A stretch of 64,000 nt of DNA from Corynebacterium sp. (GCF_030532195.1 NZ_JAUNLP010000005.1:1-64000); one strand, 5' to 3'. Positions 1-9,829 are shown, counted from the stretch's first letter. Numbers and translations: made by a program. The notes: generated by a model from the letters alone, not told the origin.

Positions 1-118
1 AACCAGCCAGCCGCGCTGACCTCCGAATACATTACACACAACCCCACAACAAAGCTAATCCCCAGGTCAATGCACAAAAACAGTGTTAGTTGGAGTTAAG
101 GGTTTGTTAAAGCATTGG
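1..118. other. Left edge, no gene seen
   Basis: AT-rich stretch downstream of the leftward MFS gene. I see no convincing coding frame, hairpin terminator or RNA here. The region continues outside the window. Confidence 0.5.
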
Positions 119-1396
119 TTAAAGAGTCGACTTAGCCCCTGCTCCAAGGCGCTTCCACACGGCGGCGGAGGCCACACCCAGCAATGCACCAGCGCCAAGG
201 AACACGCTTCCTGCACCAAGTGCTGCCGCTCCAAGACCAGCAACTGGCGGAAGCACGACTTGGGCTAGGCGGTTGCCCATCAAACGAATAGATAGAGCCT
301 GTGCTCGAACATCTGCACTTACTAGCGAGCTGACCCAGGTCATGGACATCGGCATGACAAATCCCCATGCCAAACCACAGATACCAACTGCAATAACCAT
401 CATCCAGCTAGAAGTCAGCCACGGCATGGCGAGCATCGGCACAACACCAGCACACACCGCAACGATGAGGACACGGTCGCGATTGGCACGACGCAGGACT
501 GTCGGCATAACTGCTCGAGAGACAATCGCCAGGCCACTTCGAGCACCCAAGATTGCAGTTACCTCGGCCACGCTGAATCCGAGTTCTCGACCCAGCACCG
601 GTACATAGGCGGTCAGCAAATCGATTGCCACAATCACGGCTATCGACACTGTCATGGCACTGGACATGCCTTCATAGCGAAGAATGTCGAAAAGCGAGGG
701 CGAGATCTTTTCAGCCGGATGTTCAGTCCGCTCCCGGGAAGGACTTTCATCTGCACCTGAGGATTGTCCACCAGCAGAACCCGAGGCTGCCGCATACACT
801 TCCCCAGCTGCGGCCGCTTCGAGCCGTCGATAAGCAGTGGCGACCGGCCAGCCGATGACGAGCGCGACCGCACCGATAATCGCCATCGCCCATAGCGCGC
901 CGGTCGTGGTAGTGCCGGCGCTGGCGCCGTCGTGATTCGGAGTCAGCAGACCAGCACCGACGATACCGAGGAATTGGCCGATGGAGATGCCCAGTGTGAA
1001 GTAGGCAAACAGACTGTCCAGCCCCGCGACGCCACCTCGGAGATGAGAAACCATCCCCTGCGCGGCGATGAGCGTGGTCAGATGCGCGAACCCAAGCGTG
1101 ACGTAGCCGAGCAGCAACACGGGCAGATTCGCCGAAAGTGCCATGACAACTGCGGCGATGACAGTTGCGATGAGGCCGGCGTACATGACTTCGGTGGCTC
1201 GGCGGGAGTCGACAAGCTTGCCGGCGGGAAGAGCGATAAGCAGAGGAACAAGGGAAAACGCCGCGGTAAACCAACCGACGGTGGCTGCGGAACCACCGAA
1301 GTCGAGGACTCGCCAGGACAACAGCACACGCCCACCGTTGAACACCGCCTGCCCCATGACCGTCACGAGAACCAAAAGACCGAACCAGCGTTTCAT
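119..1396 (-). CDS. Major facilitator superfamily transporter
   Basis: A 425-residue polytopic membrane protein with about twelve hydrophobic segments, the usual size of an MFS permease. Early in the protein an LPAGKLVDSRRATEV stretch matches the loop 2–3 signature of drug/proton antiporters and related exporters (G-x-L-x-D-R-x-x-R). A long hydrophilic loop around residues 200–240 (Ser/Gly/Glu-rich) separates the two six-helix halves. The ATG at 1396 is preceded by a purine-rich stretch (gagaaagg) at a slightly long spacing. It is divergent from the NYN gene and shares a 188-bp intergenic region with it. The substrate cannot be read from the sequence; export of a small molecule is a family-level inference. 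Confidence 0.8.
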   Translation of the reverse strand: MKRWFGLLVLVTVMGQAVFNGGRVLLSWRVLDFGGSAATVGWFTAAFSLVPLLIALPAGKLVDSRRATEVMYAGLIATVIAAVVMALSANLPVLLLGYVTLGFAHLTTLIAAQGMVSHLRGGVAGLDSLFAYFTLGISIGQFLGIVGAGLLTPNHDGASAGTTTTGALWAMAIIGAVALVIGWPVATAYRRLEAAAAGEVYAAASGSAGGQSSGADESPSRERTEHPAEKISPSLFDILRYEGMSSAMTVSIAVIVAIDLLTAYVPVLGRELGFSVAEVTAILGARSGLAIVSRAVMPTVLRRANRDRVLIVAVCAGVVPMLAMPWLTSSWMMVIAVGICGLAWGFVMPMSMTWVSSLVSADVRAQALSIRLMGNRLAQVVLPPVAGLGAAALGAGSVFLGAGALLGVASAAVWKRLGAGAKSTL

Positions 1397-1584
1397 TTTC
1401 TGCTCGATTTTTCCTTTCTCCTGCGAGGCGGGTTCATCTGCGAAAACAAATCAAACTATTGCAGGTTATTAAGGATAGTCCCTGTAGTCACACATGTTTA
1501 GGGCATAGAATGAATTATTCGGGCATCCTTGTCGATGTAACCGGATTGCCTATTTAGTTAATAAAGAATCAGGAATTAGGAGCC

Positions 1585-3087
1585 ATGCTTGAACGCACAT
1601 TGGTGTTCGTCGACACGTCATATTTATTGGCGAGCTTTTACAACTCGTGGGAAACCGGAGCCCGCGGGCAATTAGAAATTGACCTTAGAGAAGTAGTTAG
1701 TGTCCTTGACCGAATGATTACCCAGCAGCTGAACCAGCCAGTTCAGCGGCAACTTTGGTACGACGGCATCCCGGAGTCGGGGCCGCACCGTTATCAGCGC
1801 TCGCTGCGCACTATCGATGGTGTTCAGCTGCGTGCAGGTCAGCTCATTGAATGGGGCGATCGTCGCACACAGAAGGCCGTCGATACGCGCCTGGTTGCAG
1901 ACATGGTCGTCGCGGGCCTGCGCAATCAGGTCTCCGATATCGTGCTGGTCTCTGGCGATGCCGACATGCTACCGGGCGTGACCGAGGCATCATCCGCAGG
2001 CGTGCGCGTGCACCTCTACGGCTTTGGCTGGGATTCCATGTCGGGTGCGCTTCGCCATGCCTGTGATTCGACGACCATTCTCGACCCCCGCGAGGACTTC
2101 GCTGACGCCATGCAGCTCAACGTCCTCGAGGGCCCGATTCCACCTGTCGTCCGCACGAACAAGCCACTCGGCGATGCCGAACCAATCGAGGATCTTGGCG
2201 CCACCCGTATCCCGGATACGCGCATCACCCCGCCAGGCGAGGAATCGCTTGACGACGGTCACAGCGCCACCCCTTCTTCTGGTGACGGTGACCCTGAGAC
2301 TTCGGAGACCGGAGCCTCGGAGATTCAACAGGAAAAGCGCGTCGTACCATCGCCCACAACCGAGAGCGACTCGGAGTGCATCGAGTTCGACGGAGCTGCA
2401 GCGACACCCACTGCCAAGGCGGATTCGCCGAAGTTCAACGAAGTTGAGCATGCCGCGAAGATGGGTAAGCGGGAGGTTCCGGCGGAAGCTGAGCGCAAGG
2501 CAGAAGTTGAGCGCACTGGTTCATCTGGTTCGTCTGCCACCTCGGCTACCCCGGCTGCCCCGGCTACTCCAGCGGCCATGCCCGGCGCGACTGAGGTCAG
2601 CGGAGCTGCAAGTGAAACAGCTGCGCCTACTGAGGCGAAGGCGGATGCTGCAGCTGGCAGTGATTCGGTGAAGACGGAGCCGTCGTCAAGCGGTGCTGAC
2701 GCTAAGCCTGCTGAGACAGAGGCGCCCAAGCCGAGCCCGCGTCCGAACCCGTCGATGATGGCGCCGCGCCGTAAGCTGCGGAGCCGCTATGTGCCGCTGC
2801 CGAACGAGGTGTGGGCATCTGCGGGATTCCAGACGCCGTTTGATGTGGGACAGCAGTACGCCAACTGGTGGTACGAGAACATCGCCACGGAGCAGGCACG
2901 CGATACCGCGCATCTGCTCTCGGGCGGCGGATTACCGCCGGAGATTGATCGCCCGCTGCTGCAGTTTGCGTGTGAGACTCTGCATGAATACACCCTGACT
3001 GAGACGCAGCGTGTCAACCTGCGCGACGGGTTCCATGCGGGTATCCGCGGAGTGCTGCTGGCACGGAAGAACAATCAGGGCGAATAA
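1585..3087 (+). CDS. NYN (LabA/PIN-like) domain protein
   Basis: A 500-residue protein in three parts. Residues 1–170 are a NYN domain of the PIN-like nuclease fold, with an early acidic residue in VFVDTSYLL and an SGDADMLP motif near residue 123; these are the acidic positions that bind metal in this fold. Residues about 190–385 are low-complexity, rich in Ala, Pro, Thr, Glu and Ser, and look disordered. Residues about 395–500 form a second compact region rich in Trp and Tyr, which I do not recognise. The start ATG follows aattaggagcc, a good ribosome site. Family knowledge suggests RNA binding or cleavage; the target is unknown. It ends at a strong bidirectional terminator shared with pspA. 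Confidence 0.8.
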   Translation: MLERTLVFVDTSYLLASFYNSWETGARGQLEIDLREVVSVLDRMITQQLNQPVQRQLWYDGIPESGPHRYQRSLRTIDGVQLRAGQLIEWGDRRTQKAVDTRLVADMVVAGLRNQVSDIVLVSGDADMLPGVTEASSAGVRVHLYGFGWDSMSGALRHACDSTTILDPREDFADAMQLNVLEGPIPPVVRTNKPLGDAEPIEDLGATRIPDTRITPPGEESLDDGHSATPSSGDGDPETSETGASEIQQEKRVVPSPTTESDSECIEFDGAAATPTAKADSPKFNEVEHAAKMGKREVPAEAERKAEVERTGSSGSSATSATPAAPATPAAMPGATEVSGAASETAAPTEAKADAAAGSDSVKTEPSSSGADAKPAETEAPKPSPRPNPSMMAPRRKLRSRYVPLPNEVWASAGFQTPFDVGQQYANWWYENIATEQARDTAHLLSGGGLPPEIDRPLLQFACETLHEYTLTETQRVNLRDGFHAGIRGVLLARKNNQGE

Positions 3088-3117
3088 TGCCCGACAGCGA
3101 TAAACACTGCTTGACAT

Positions 3118-3164
3118 AAAAGTGGCGGTGGTTAGGAGTTTGCCTAACCACCGCCACTTTTTTG
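3118..3164. terminator. Bidirectional Rho-independent terminator
   Basis: A perfect inverted repeat of about 19 bp (arms 3118–3136 and 3143–3161, six-base loop) flanked by A and T runs on its two sides. It serves both the rightward NYN gene and the leftward pspA gene that converge on it. Confidence 0.9.
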
Positions 3165-3184
3165 CGTGAACTCTACTCGAGCCT

Positions 3185-4036
3185 CTACTTGGAATCTTCT
3201 GGCTTATCAGCCTGGTCTGTCTCGACCTGCGCTTCGGCCTCCTCCTTGGCAGCTTCCAGCTCACTGACGGACTTGGTCGGTGCATCACCGGACTCCAGCG
3301 CTGTGTTGCCGTTATCCTTGTTCATCTGCGCGCGAATCTCGGCCAGACGCATACCGGCCTGCGCGTCACGAGTCGAAGTTTCAATCTCAGCCATGCGGTT
3401 GGTGCTCGTGGACTCGGCCAGCTCCTGTGCGCCCAGGGCGTTGGCGTAGCGGCCCTCAATCTTCTCACGAACCGAATCCAGCGTCGGCACATTCGGATCG
3501 TCGGTAATACCCTGCATGCCCTGCAGCGTCTTCGATGCGGTTTCCTGCATCTTCGCCTGATCCGCCTGTGCTTCCAGCTTGCGAATCTCGTCCTTAATGC
3601 CCTCGTACCGAGCCTGGGACTGCTCCGCTTGCCGCTGCGCCTCCTGAGCAGCCGCAACTGCCTGCTGATGCAGCTGCGTGGTATTTTCCAGTTCCCGCTC
3701 CACATTCACCAGCTGCGTGGCAAAGACCTCAGCAGTACTTTCCATCTTCTGCGCAGTTGCCTCATCACCAGCCGCACGAGCTTCATCAGCACGCGCCAGT
3801 GCCTGACGAGTATTGTCTTGAATCTTGTCCCGCTCCGCATTGAGACGACCCAGCTGCATCTCCAGCTGATTGCGGTTACCGATCACAGCCGCTGCCTGTC
3901 GTTGAATCTCCTGGTGGCGCTTGCGCTCGGCCTCTGCGGCCTGCGCAATCTGGATCTTGGGATCCGCGTTGTCCTCGATTTTCTTATCGAACGAAGACAT
4001 CATGTACTTCCAGCCCTTGGCAAATGGGTTAGCCAT
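3185..4036 (-). CDS. pspA: PspA/IM30 (Vipp1) family membrane-stress protein
   Basis: A 283-residue, highly charged, almost wholly helical protein beginning MANPFAKGWKYMMSSFDKKI, a typical PspA N-terminal amphipathic helix. Residues about 25–230 are long coiled coil rich in Gln, Glu, Ala and Arg, with the conserved pattern of PspA/IM30 proteins. The acidic C-terminal tail after residue 235 is of the kind found in actinobacterial members. PspA proteins assemble on the inner face of the cytoplasmic membrane and stabilise it under envelope stress. No pspBC or liaFSR-like genes adjoin it. The ATG has an AGGAAGG motif about ten bases upstream. Confidence 0.85.
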   Translation of the reverse strand: MANPFAKGWKYMMSSFDKKIEDNADPKIQIAQAAEAERKRHQEIQRQAAAVIGNRNQLEMQLGRLNAERDKIQDNTRQALARADEARAAGDEATAQKMESTAEVFATQLVNVERELENTTQLHQQAVAAAQEAQRQAEQSQARYEGIKDEIRKLEAQADQAKMQETASKTLQGMQGITDDPNVPTLDSVREKIEGRYANALGAQELAESTSTNRMAEIETSTRDAQAGMRLAEIRAQMNKDNGNTALESGDAPTKSVSELEAAKEEAEAQVETDQADKPEDSK

Positions 4037-4235
4037 GAAGATCCAACCTTCCTCAAATTCTCAGTGCGTGTTCTCGGATACGTGGTCGAGGTTAACTAAA
4101 AGTTTTTGACTTATTCGAAAATTGTACGTGAGCCAGCGCACTCTCTCTCGGTAAAACTACAACTGCCAATTACGAGCAGTCTGACAACAGATGGATAACA
4201 AGCGCCTGCCACAGACAGTTGTAAACTCTCTATTC

Positions 4236-5459
4236 ATGGTTCACTGCCCATCATTTGCGCGTCGCGGACTCGCTGCGAGTCTCGCTGCAGTCGTCACTCT
4301 GACTGCCACTGCGCCGCTGGCCAACGCCACGGCTTCGTCCCCGAATGACACGAACAGGGAGCAGGCTACGGATGTAGTTATTGCTGCGCCTTCCTCGAGT
4401 TCAACTTCCACTTCGCCCTCGGAGCGCAAGTCATCGTCGGAAAGCACGACCTCGGAGAGCAAATCCAAGACCTCTGAAAAGGAATCGTCGACCAAGAAGT
4501 CAGAGCCGACTGACAAGCCTGCCGCTAAGCCCAAGCACTTCCCGCCGCTCGTGCCCGGCGCGAAATCGAGGTGGGGCGAGGGCGTGCAGTCGCGTCTCGA
4601 CGAAGTGACTGAGCAATTCGATGCCGAGGGCAGCACGCTCGGGATGGGTATCCTCGACCGCCAGACCGGCGAGTTTATTTGTAACTCCCACTGCGATGAG
4701 GCATTCCGCCTCGCCAGCCTGATGAAGGTGTTCGTCGCCGATGTCGTGGCCTATAGCAACTATGAGCGCCCCGAAAAGGGCAATATCACCTCAGGCACAG
4801 GTGACATGCCCGTCGAAGGCAACGCCGATGCCATGACCCGCGACGACATGATTCGCTACTCCGACAATGAGGCCACAGACGAGCTCTGGGACAACTACGG
4901 CGGTACCCGCATTGTCGATAATGTCCGTGAGCGCTACGGCCTGTCGGCCAAGACAGTCGGCAACGCCATGTGGGGTGCAACTACCAGCACGCCGGCCGAT
5001 ATGGTGGCCTACTTCGACCGCATGCTCAGTGAAAAGGGCGGCCTCAGCCACACTGAGACGCATTACCTGCGACAGCTGCTGTACTCGCTGCCGCGCTACT
5101 CCTACGGCAATGCCGACCAGAACTTCGGTCTGCGAGCTGCACTGCCGAAGGAGACAATTGCCAATAAGTCCGGCTGGTACGAGGACATGCACACCACTGC
5201 CGGTTTTTTGGGCGACAATGACCGTTTTGCCATTGCCGTGTTGGGAAAGAATGTCACCGCTAACGACCTCACCGAGGCCGTTAGTCGAGTGTTCCCCGAG
5301 GGACAGGTTCTGCCCAAGGAACCGAAGCACGTCTACACCAGTGAACCGCTGGCCAATGATGATGAGCCAGAAAAAGCCAATCCGGCCCTGTGGGCACTGC
5401 TAACGGCAGTGTTGGGCTTCGGGCTCGGCTGGATTCTGCGCGCCCAGCGCTCTAGCTAG
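4236..5459 (+). CDS. Secreted, membrane-anchored class A beta-lactamase-like protein
   Basis: From ATG 4236 the protein has 407 residues; an in-frame ATG at 4191 would add 15 non-signal-like residues. The N-terminus (FARRGLAASLAAVV…PLANATA) is a signal peptide. A Ser/Thr/Lys-rich linker follows, then a domain with the three motifs of penicillin-recognising serine enzymes: SLMK (SxxK), YSDNE (SDN) and NKSG (KTG-like). A hydrophobic helix near the C-terminus (ALWALLTAVLGFGLGWIL) followed by RAQRSS would anchor it. It probably acts on or binds peptidoglycan or beta-lactams outside the membrane. The N-terminus lacks a clear ribosome site. A paralogue lies at 26283–27197. Confidence 0.75.
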   Translation: MVHCPSFARRGLAASLAAVVTLTATAPLANATASSPNDTNREQATDVVIAAPSSSSTSTSPSERKSSSESTTSESKSKTSEKESSTKKSEPTDKPAAKPKHFPPLVPGAKSRWGEGVQSRLDEVTEQFDAEGSTLGMGILDRQTGEFICNSHCDEAFRLASLMKVFVADVVAYSNYERPEKGNITSGTGDMPVEGNADAMTRDDMIRYSDNEATDELWDNYGGTRIVDNVRERYGLSAKTVGNAMWGATTSTPADMVAYFDRMLSEKGGLSHTETHYLRQLLYSLPRYSYGNADQNFGLRAALPKETIANKSGWYEDMHTTAGFLGDNDRFAIAVLGKNVTANDLTEAVSRVFPEGQVLPKEPKHVYTSEPLANDDEPEKANPALWALLTAVLGFGLGWILRAQRSS

Positions 5460-5842
5460 GCCTCTTCGGAGGCGGTGTCCTGCTTTGCCTGCTCTGCAAT
5501 CTGTGCGCGAACGTCATCCATATTCAGGGCAGAAGCCTGGCCGATGAGATCGGTCAGAGCCGCCTCCGGGAGAACACCGGAGTGCTGGAACAACAGGATT
5601 CCCTCGCGGAAGACGAACAGCGTCGGAATCGACTGAATGCCAAGGGCCGCAGAAACTTCCTGGTTAGCGTCCGTGTCCAGCTTGGCGAACACTACCTCTG
5701 GGTGCTTCTCCGACGCCTTCTCAAAAATCGGAGCGAACTGGCGGCACGGACCGCACCAGGATGCCCAGGCATCAACCAAGACAATGTCATTGTTCTGGAT
5801 GGTCTCTGCGAAAGTCTGGTTCGTAATATCAACGGTTGCCAT
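5456..5842 (-). CDS. Thioredoxin
   Basis: A 128-residue thioredoxin-fold protein with the WCGPC redox motif (Cys30, Cys33) and the cis-Pro segment SIPTLFVF, both diagnostic of active thioredoxins. A helical tail of about 25 residues beyond the fold makes it longer than the second thioredoxin here (39933–40253). It is a cytoplasmic disulfide reductase, presumably recharged by TrxB. The start ATG follows a well-spaced aaggagtaag ribosome site. Its stop codon overlaps the stop of the convergent beta-lactamase-like gene in a shared CTAG. Confidence 0.9.
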   Translation of the reverse strand: MATVDITNQTFAETIQNNDIVLVDAWASWCGPCRQFAPIFEKASEKHPEVVFAKLDTDANQEVSAALGIQSIPTLFVFREGILLFQHSGVLPEAALTDLIGQASALNMDDVRAQIAEQAKQDTASEEA

Positions 5843-5981
5843 GGGACTTACTCCTTAAAAAGATCGTTTAAATAACTCTACGTTGGGTTTTCCCCTGTTA
5901 GTCCACCACAACGCACACGGGATCTAATTCATTCCATGGGGCCCGGCGCGACCGTCGTCAAGCGGCGCCCAACCACACTAA

Positions 5982-6830
5982 CTAGCGATTGATACGCACA
6001 ACGTTGCACTGCTTGCCCAGCCCATCAATGGTGACGACCATCTCCTGGCCATCGTGCAGATAGGTCGGCGGATTCATGCCGTGACCAACGCCTGCCGGCG
6101 TGCCGGTGGAGATCACATCACCCGGGTTGAGCTGCACAAACTGCGAAATATAGGACACCAGCTTGGCTGGCGAGAAGACCAGGTCCGCAATCGGGGCGTC
6201 CTGACGCAGCTCACCGTCGATGAGAGTCTTCACCCGCGCAGAGTCGGCATCGAAGGCATCGGCAGTCAACATCCACGGACCAAACGCGCTGGCGCGTTGC
6301 AGCGTCTTGCCCTGCAACCACTGTTCGGTGGCGTACTGCAGATCACGCTGAGTGAAGTCATTCATGATGGCATAGCCGGCAATCGCACGGCTGGCCTGCT
6401 CCTCATCAACCTCGAGGCAGGTCTCGCCCACAATCACCGCCAGCTCGCCCTCATAGTCCAGCTTCTGCGCGCAGGCCACAGGCACGCGAATGTCATCTCT
6501 GGCACCCGCGACCGCATCGGCGAACTTCGCGAACAACGTCGGCACCTCAGGGCGCGCATGCCCCATCTCATCAATATGCGCGGCGTAGTTCAGACCGACG
6601 CAGATAATCTTGCCCGGGCGCGTAATCAGCGGTGCGAACGCCCACGCGGTCTCCGCCACGACGTTGTCGGGATTGTCCGCCGCACCCGCCAAGAGCTCTT
6701 CTGCTTCACGACGCCACGTTGGCCGCGCTAACACATCTCCGAGACAGTGGTCAGCAAAAAGGACTGCAACGCCGTCGCCGAGCACTGCGGCGCGGGTGCC
6801 ACCCTGGTATCGCAACGTTGCAAGACGCAT
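5982..6830 (-). CDS. Fumarylacetoacetate hydrolase family protein
   Basis: A 282-residue protein starting MRLATLRYQ. A start at 6887 would add 19 unlikely residues; 6830 has a gaggaaatgaga region upstream. It carries the FAH core: KIICVGLNYAAHIDEMG, then PTLFAKF, LDYEGELAVIVG with the acidic metal ligands, a DFTQRDLQ stretch, and the GDVISTGTPAGVG substrate loop near the C-terminus. Members hydrolyse or isomerise C–C bonds in acylpyruvates, 2-hydroxy-muconate derivatives or oxaloacetate. No catabolic cluster surrounds it, so the substrate is open; acylpyruvase or oxaloacetate tautomerase are the common roles of orphan copies. Confidence 0.8.
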   Translation of the reverse strand: MRLATLRYQGGTRAAVLGDGVAVLFADHCLGDVLARPTWRREAEELLAGAADNPDNVVAETAWAFAPLITRPGKIICVGLNYAAHIDEMGHARPEVPTLFAKFADAVAGARDDIRVPVACAQKLDYEGELAVIVGETCLEVDEEQASRAIAGYAIMNDFTQRDLQYATEQWLQGKTLQRASAFGPWMLTADAFDADSARVKTLIDGELRQDAPIADLVFSPAKLVSYISQFVQLNPGDVISTGTPAGVGHGMNPPTYLHDGQEMVVTIDGLGKQCNVVRINR

Positions 6831-6950
6831 AGCACTCTCATTTCCTCGTGGATTTTCTCTATGGCCTACTTTTGACCACATATGCACACCAACTAACTAT
6901 CATGCAGCAGCTGGTCTCTATCCTCCACGCTACCGTCTCGCCCGCACGAC

Positions 6951-8090
6951 CTACGCAGCAGGTTCAACCTGAGGGCGTTGGAAAACACGCTGTCCCGGCG
7001 TAGTGAGACGGACAACCCATGCCGGACGGACAAAGAGCCACCCAGCACCAATCTTCAGCAGCAGGCGATGCAGTCCCAGGCAGAGCATGGCCGCGATGAT
7101 GGTGACCAATGGAGTCATAATGACCAGTTGCGGATCTGCCGGCAGGATGAGGTCAAAGACAATCATGACCAACACCAGCATGGGGATGTGCATGAGGAAG
7201 ATGGGCAACGTGCGACCACCCACCTTTTCAAACGGCACTACCAGGCGAGTGTTTTGCAGCATCGACATGACGTTGACGGCCGCCAGCGCTCCAGTGGTGG
7301 ACAGGTAGACACGGGTAAAGCCGACGTTGCCCTCATTGAAACTGGAGTAAGTGACCTGCACCCAAATTGCCACCGAGAGGAAGGCCACCAGGGAAATCAC
7401 CAGCGAGATGCCATTGCGGCGTTGCGCCATCTTGAAAATCCACGGCGCGCCATACATGCCCAGCACGTAGAAAAACAGCATCTTAGACACGAAATCCCAC
7501 GACCAACTCACCGCCTCAAACGGGGCCCAGACACTGATCAGACCGGCGACAATCAGCTGAATCACCGGATGGACCCGGCGAAAAGCACGGGTAAGAATCG
7601 CGAACAGCGCCAGCGCCCACAAGAACCACAGGTACGAGGTCGGCTCAATGAGAGCATGGAAGGTGTTGTAGACGCGCGCACCCCATTGACTGGTCTCTAC
7701 AATCGGCGGTGGGTAGACAATCCCATCGGCGTCCACATGCGTATACGGCATGAGGAAAAGCACCAGGTCACGCAGTGGAACCCAAATGACGTACAGGTAC
7801 ACCATCACCCAAATGCGACGGTTGGCCAGCTTATGCCATGACTCCTTCAACGCCTTGCCGGCAAAAAGTCCCGACAACAAGAAGAACAGCGGCATACGGA
7901 TGGGACCGAGGAAGAAGTTAAACGATGCCCACCACGCCGTGTAATAACCGTGCGCCTGCAGCTCGGTGATGGCATGACCCAACACGACCAGCAGAATACA
8001 CAGGCCCTTGGCGGCATCCACCCAGCCGACGCGCTGTTTCGGCGCGCGCTTGCTTCTCTTTGGCGCCACGGGCGCGGTAGTTGTTGACAT
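6951..8090 (-). CDS. Acyltransferase 3 family membrane protein
   Basis: A 379-residue polytopic protein beginning after a short basic N-terminus with GWVDAAKGLCILLVVLGHA, the hallmark of the acyltransferase-3/OafA/DUF1624-type family, including the His of helix 1. About ten hydrophobic helices follow, among them SFNFFLGPIRMPLFFLLSG, another family signature. Such proteins O-acetylate or otherwise acylate cell-surface glycans or lipids using cytoplasmic acyl donors. The start ATG at 8090 follows gcggggagccag. There are no neighbouring glycan genes to indicate the acceptor. Confidence 0.8.
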   Translation of the reverse strand: MSTTTAPVAPKRSKRAPKQRVGWVDAAKGLCILLVVLGHAITELQAHGYYTAWWASFNFFLGPIRMPLFFLLSGLFAGKALKESWHKLANRRIWVMVYLYVIWVPLRDLVLFLMPYTHVDADGIVYPPPIVETSQWGARVYNTFHALIEPTSYLWFLWALALFAILTRAFRRVHPVIQLIVAGLISVWAPFEAVSWSWDFVSKMLFFYVLGMYGAPWIFKMAQRRNGISLVISLVAFLSVAIWVQVTYSSFNEGNVGFTRVYLSTTGALAAVNVMSMLQNTRLVVPFEKVGGRTLPIFLMHIPMLVLVMIVFDLILPADPQLVIMTPLVTIIAAMLCLGLHRLLLKIGAGWLFVRPAWVVRLTTPGQRVFQRPQVEPAA

Positions 8091-8254
8091 CTGGCTCCCC
8101 GCTTCCCCGGTGACTCCCTATTATTCCCTGCCCGCTCTACCTGCGGACCACACACATTGACCGACACCACCTTACCCAGCAACCCGGACCAAGTTAATTT
8201 CGGGTAACTACGAATGGCACCTCACAGGGGCCGCGCACAGGCACTCGCCGCGAT

Positions 8255-9829
8255 CTACGGCTCCTCCGCGAGGTTGGCGAAGCGCGAGTAGTGCAGCTGG
8301 TGCGCAACGGCGATAGATCCGGTGGGTCCACCACGGTGCTTTGCGACGATAATGTCTGCCTCACCTGCACGTTCGTGATCAGCCTCTTGCGAGTCTGGAC
8401 GGTAAATCAGCATAACAATATCGGCGTCCTGCTCCAGCGAGCCGGACTCACGCAGGTCGGAGACCTGAGGCTTCTTATCCGTACGGGCCTCCGGACCACG
8501 GTTCAACTGCGAAATAGCAATCAGTGGCACTTCCAGTTCCTTTGCCAACAGTTTCAGCTGACGGGAGAACTCGGAGACCTCTTGCTGCCTGGACTCGACC
8601 TTCTTACCCGAGCTCATCAGCTGCAGGTAGTCGACCACAATCAGCTTCAGGTCATGCTTCTGCTTGAGCTGACGAGCCTTCGCACGAATCTCCATCATGG
8701 TCAGGTTTGGAGAGTCATCAATGAAAAGCGGTGCATCACGAATCTTGTCACCGACTTCAACCAACTTGGTCCAGTCCCGCTCATCCAAGTCACCAGAACG
8801 CAGGCTGGCCATATTGATTTTTGCCTCCGCGGACATGATGCGCATCATGATTTCATTACGCGACATTTCCAACGAAAAAATGGCACTAGTCAGACCGTTG
8901 CGAATCGATGCTGAGCGCATGAAGTCCATGGCCAACGTCGACTTACCCACACCGGGGCGAGCCGCAATAATAATCATCTGACCTGGGTGGAGACCGTTAG
9001 TCAGCTTGTCCAAGTTGGTAATACCCGTGGGCACGCCCTGAGCCAGACCACCATTTTGGGTAATGAGGTCCAGTTCCTCGAGCGTGTCATCGAGAATATC
9101 CGCAATGGGCACATAGTCATTCTTCGTGTTTTCGCGACCAACGCCGAAGATAATCTGCTGTGCTTCATCCACCAGCTGCTCCGGCTCGGTGTCCTCCGCG
9201 CCCGCATAACCAATCTGAGCAATCTTCGTGCCGGCTTCCACCAATCGACGAATAGTGGCCTTTTCTGCCACGATTCGCGCATAGAACTGAGCATTCGCTG
9301 CAGTGGGCACCAAAGATGCGAGCGTGTGGAGATAGAGCGGGCCGCCGATGCGCTCCAAGTCACCAGTGCGATCCAGACGTCCGGCCAACAAAATCGGGTC
9401 AATCTCAGAGGACTCACCATAGAGATGCAGAATTGCCGAGTAAATGGTCTGGTGCGCAGGACGGTAGAAATCCTCCGGCGAAAGCTGCTCATAAACATCC
9501 GCCACTACCTCGGAGTTCAGCAGCATCGCGCCAAGCACACTCTGCTCCGCTTCGATATTGTGCGGCGGCGTGCGCTCGAAGTTAGCGCCCACTGCGGCGG
9601 AGGCCCGCACCCCGCGCCCACGATCTCGCTCACGGAAGTCGCGGGAAAACGAGCCGGAATTCCCACCAGAACGGGGCGAAGGCACGTATTCTTCCGGCGG
9701 TGCTTCCTCTACCGGTGGTTCCTCCGGCAGCGGAACGTCATCAAAAGAATCATCAAAAGAGCCCTCGGCGACCGAGGAGCCTTCATTCCCAGCGCTCGAA
9801 TTCGCTCCGTCACCAACTGGCTGACTCAT
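8255..9829 (-). CDS. dnaB: Replicative DNA helicase DnaB
   Basis: A 524-residue DnaB. After an acidic/Pro-rich extension of about 85 residues comes the N-terminal helical domain (FERTPPHNIEAEQSVLG…), then a RecA-like ATPase domain with Walker A ARPGVGKSTLA near residue 290, Walker B LIVVDYLQLM and the DLRESGSLEQDAD segment. It unwinds DNA at the fork as a hexamer. The reading frame is uninterrupted: the intein found in many mycobacterial DnaB proteins is absent. The ATG follows gggaggcgtagctcaac. The 672-bp upstream region is packed with DnaA-box sequences, which suggests DnaA-dependent control of this gene. Confidence 0.97.
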   Translation of the reverse strand: MSQPVGDGANSSAGNEGSSVAEGSFDDSFDDVPLPEEPPVEEAPPEEYVPSPRSGGNSGSFSRDFRERDRGRGVRASAAVGANFERTPPHNIEAEQSVLGAMLLNSEVVADVYEQLSPEDFYRPAHQTIYSAILHLYGESSEIDPILLAGRLDRTGDLERIGGPLYLHTLASLVPTAANAQFYARIVAEKATIRRLVEAGTKIAQIGYAGAEDTEPEQLVDEAQQIIFGVGRENTKNDYVPIADILDDTLEELDLITQNGGLAQGVPTGITNLDKLTNGLHPGQMIIIAARPGVGKSTLAMDFMRSASIRNGLTSAIFSLEMSRNEIMMRIMSAEAKINMASLRSGDLDERDWTKLVEVGDKIRDAPLFIDDSPNLTMMEIRAKARQLKQKHDLKLIVVDYLQLMSSGKKVESRQQEVSEFSRQLKLLAKELEVPLIAISQLNRGPEARTDKKPQVSDLRESGSLEQDADIVMLIYRPDSQEADHERAGEADIIVAKHRGGPTGSIAVAHQLHYSRFANLAEEP

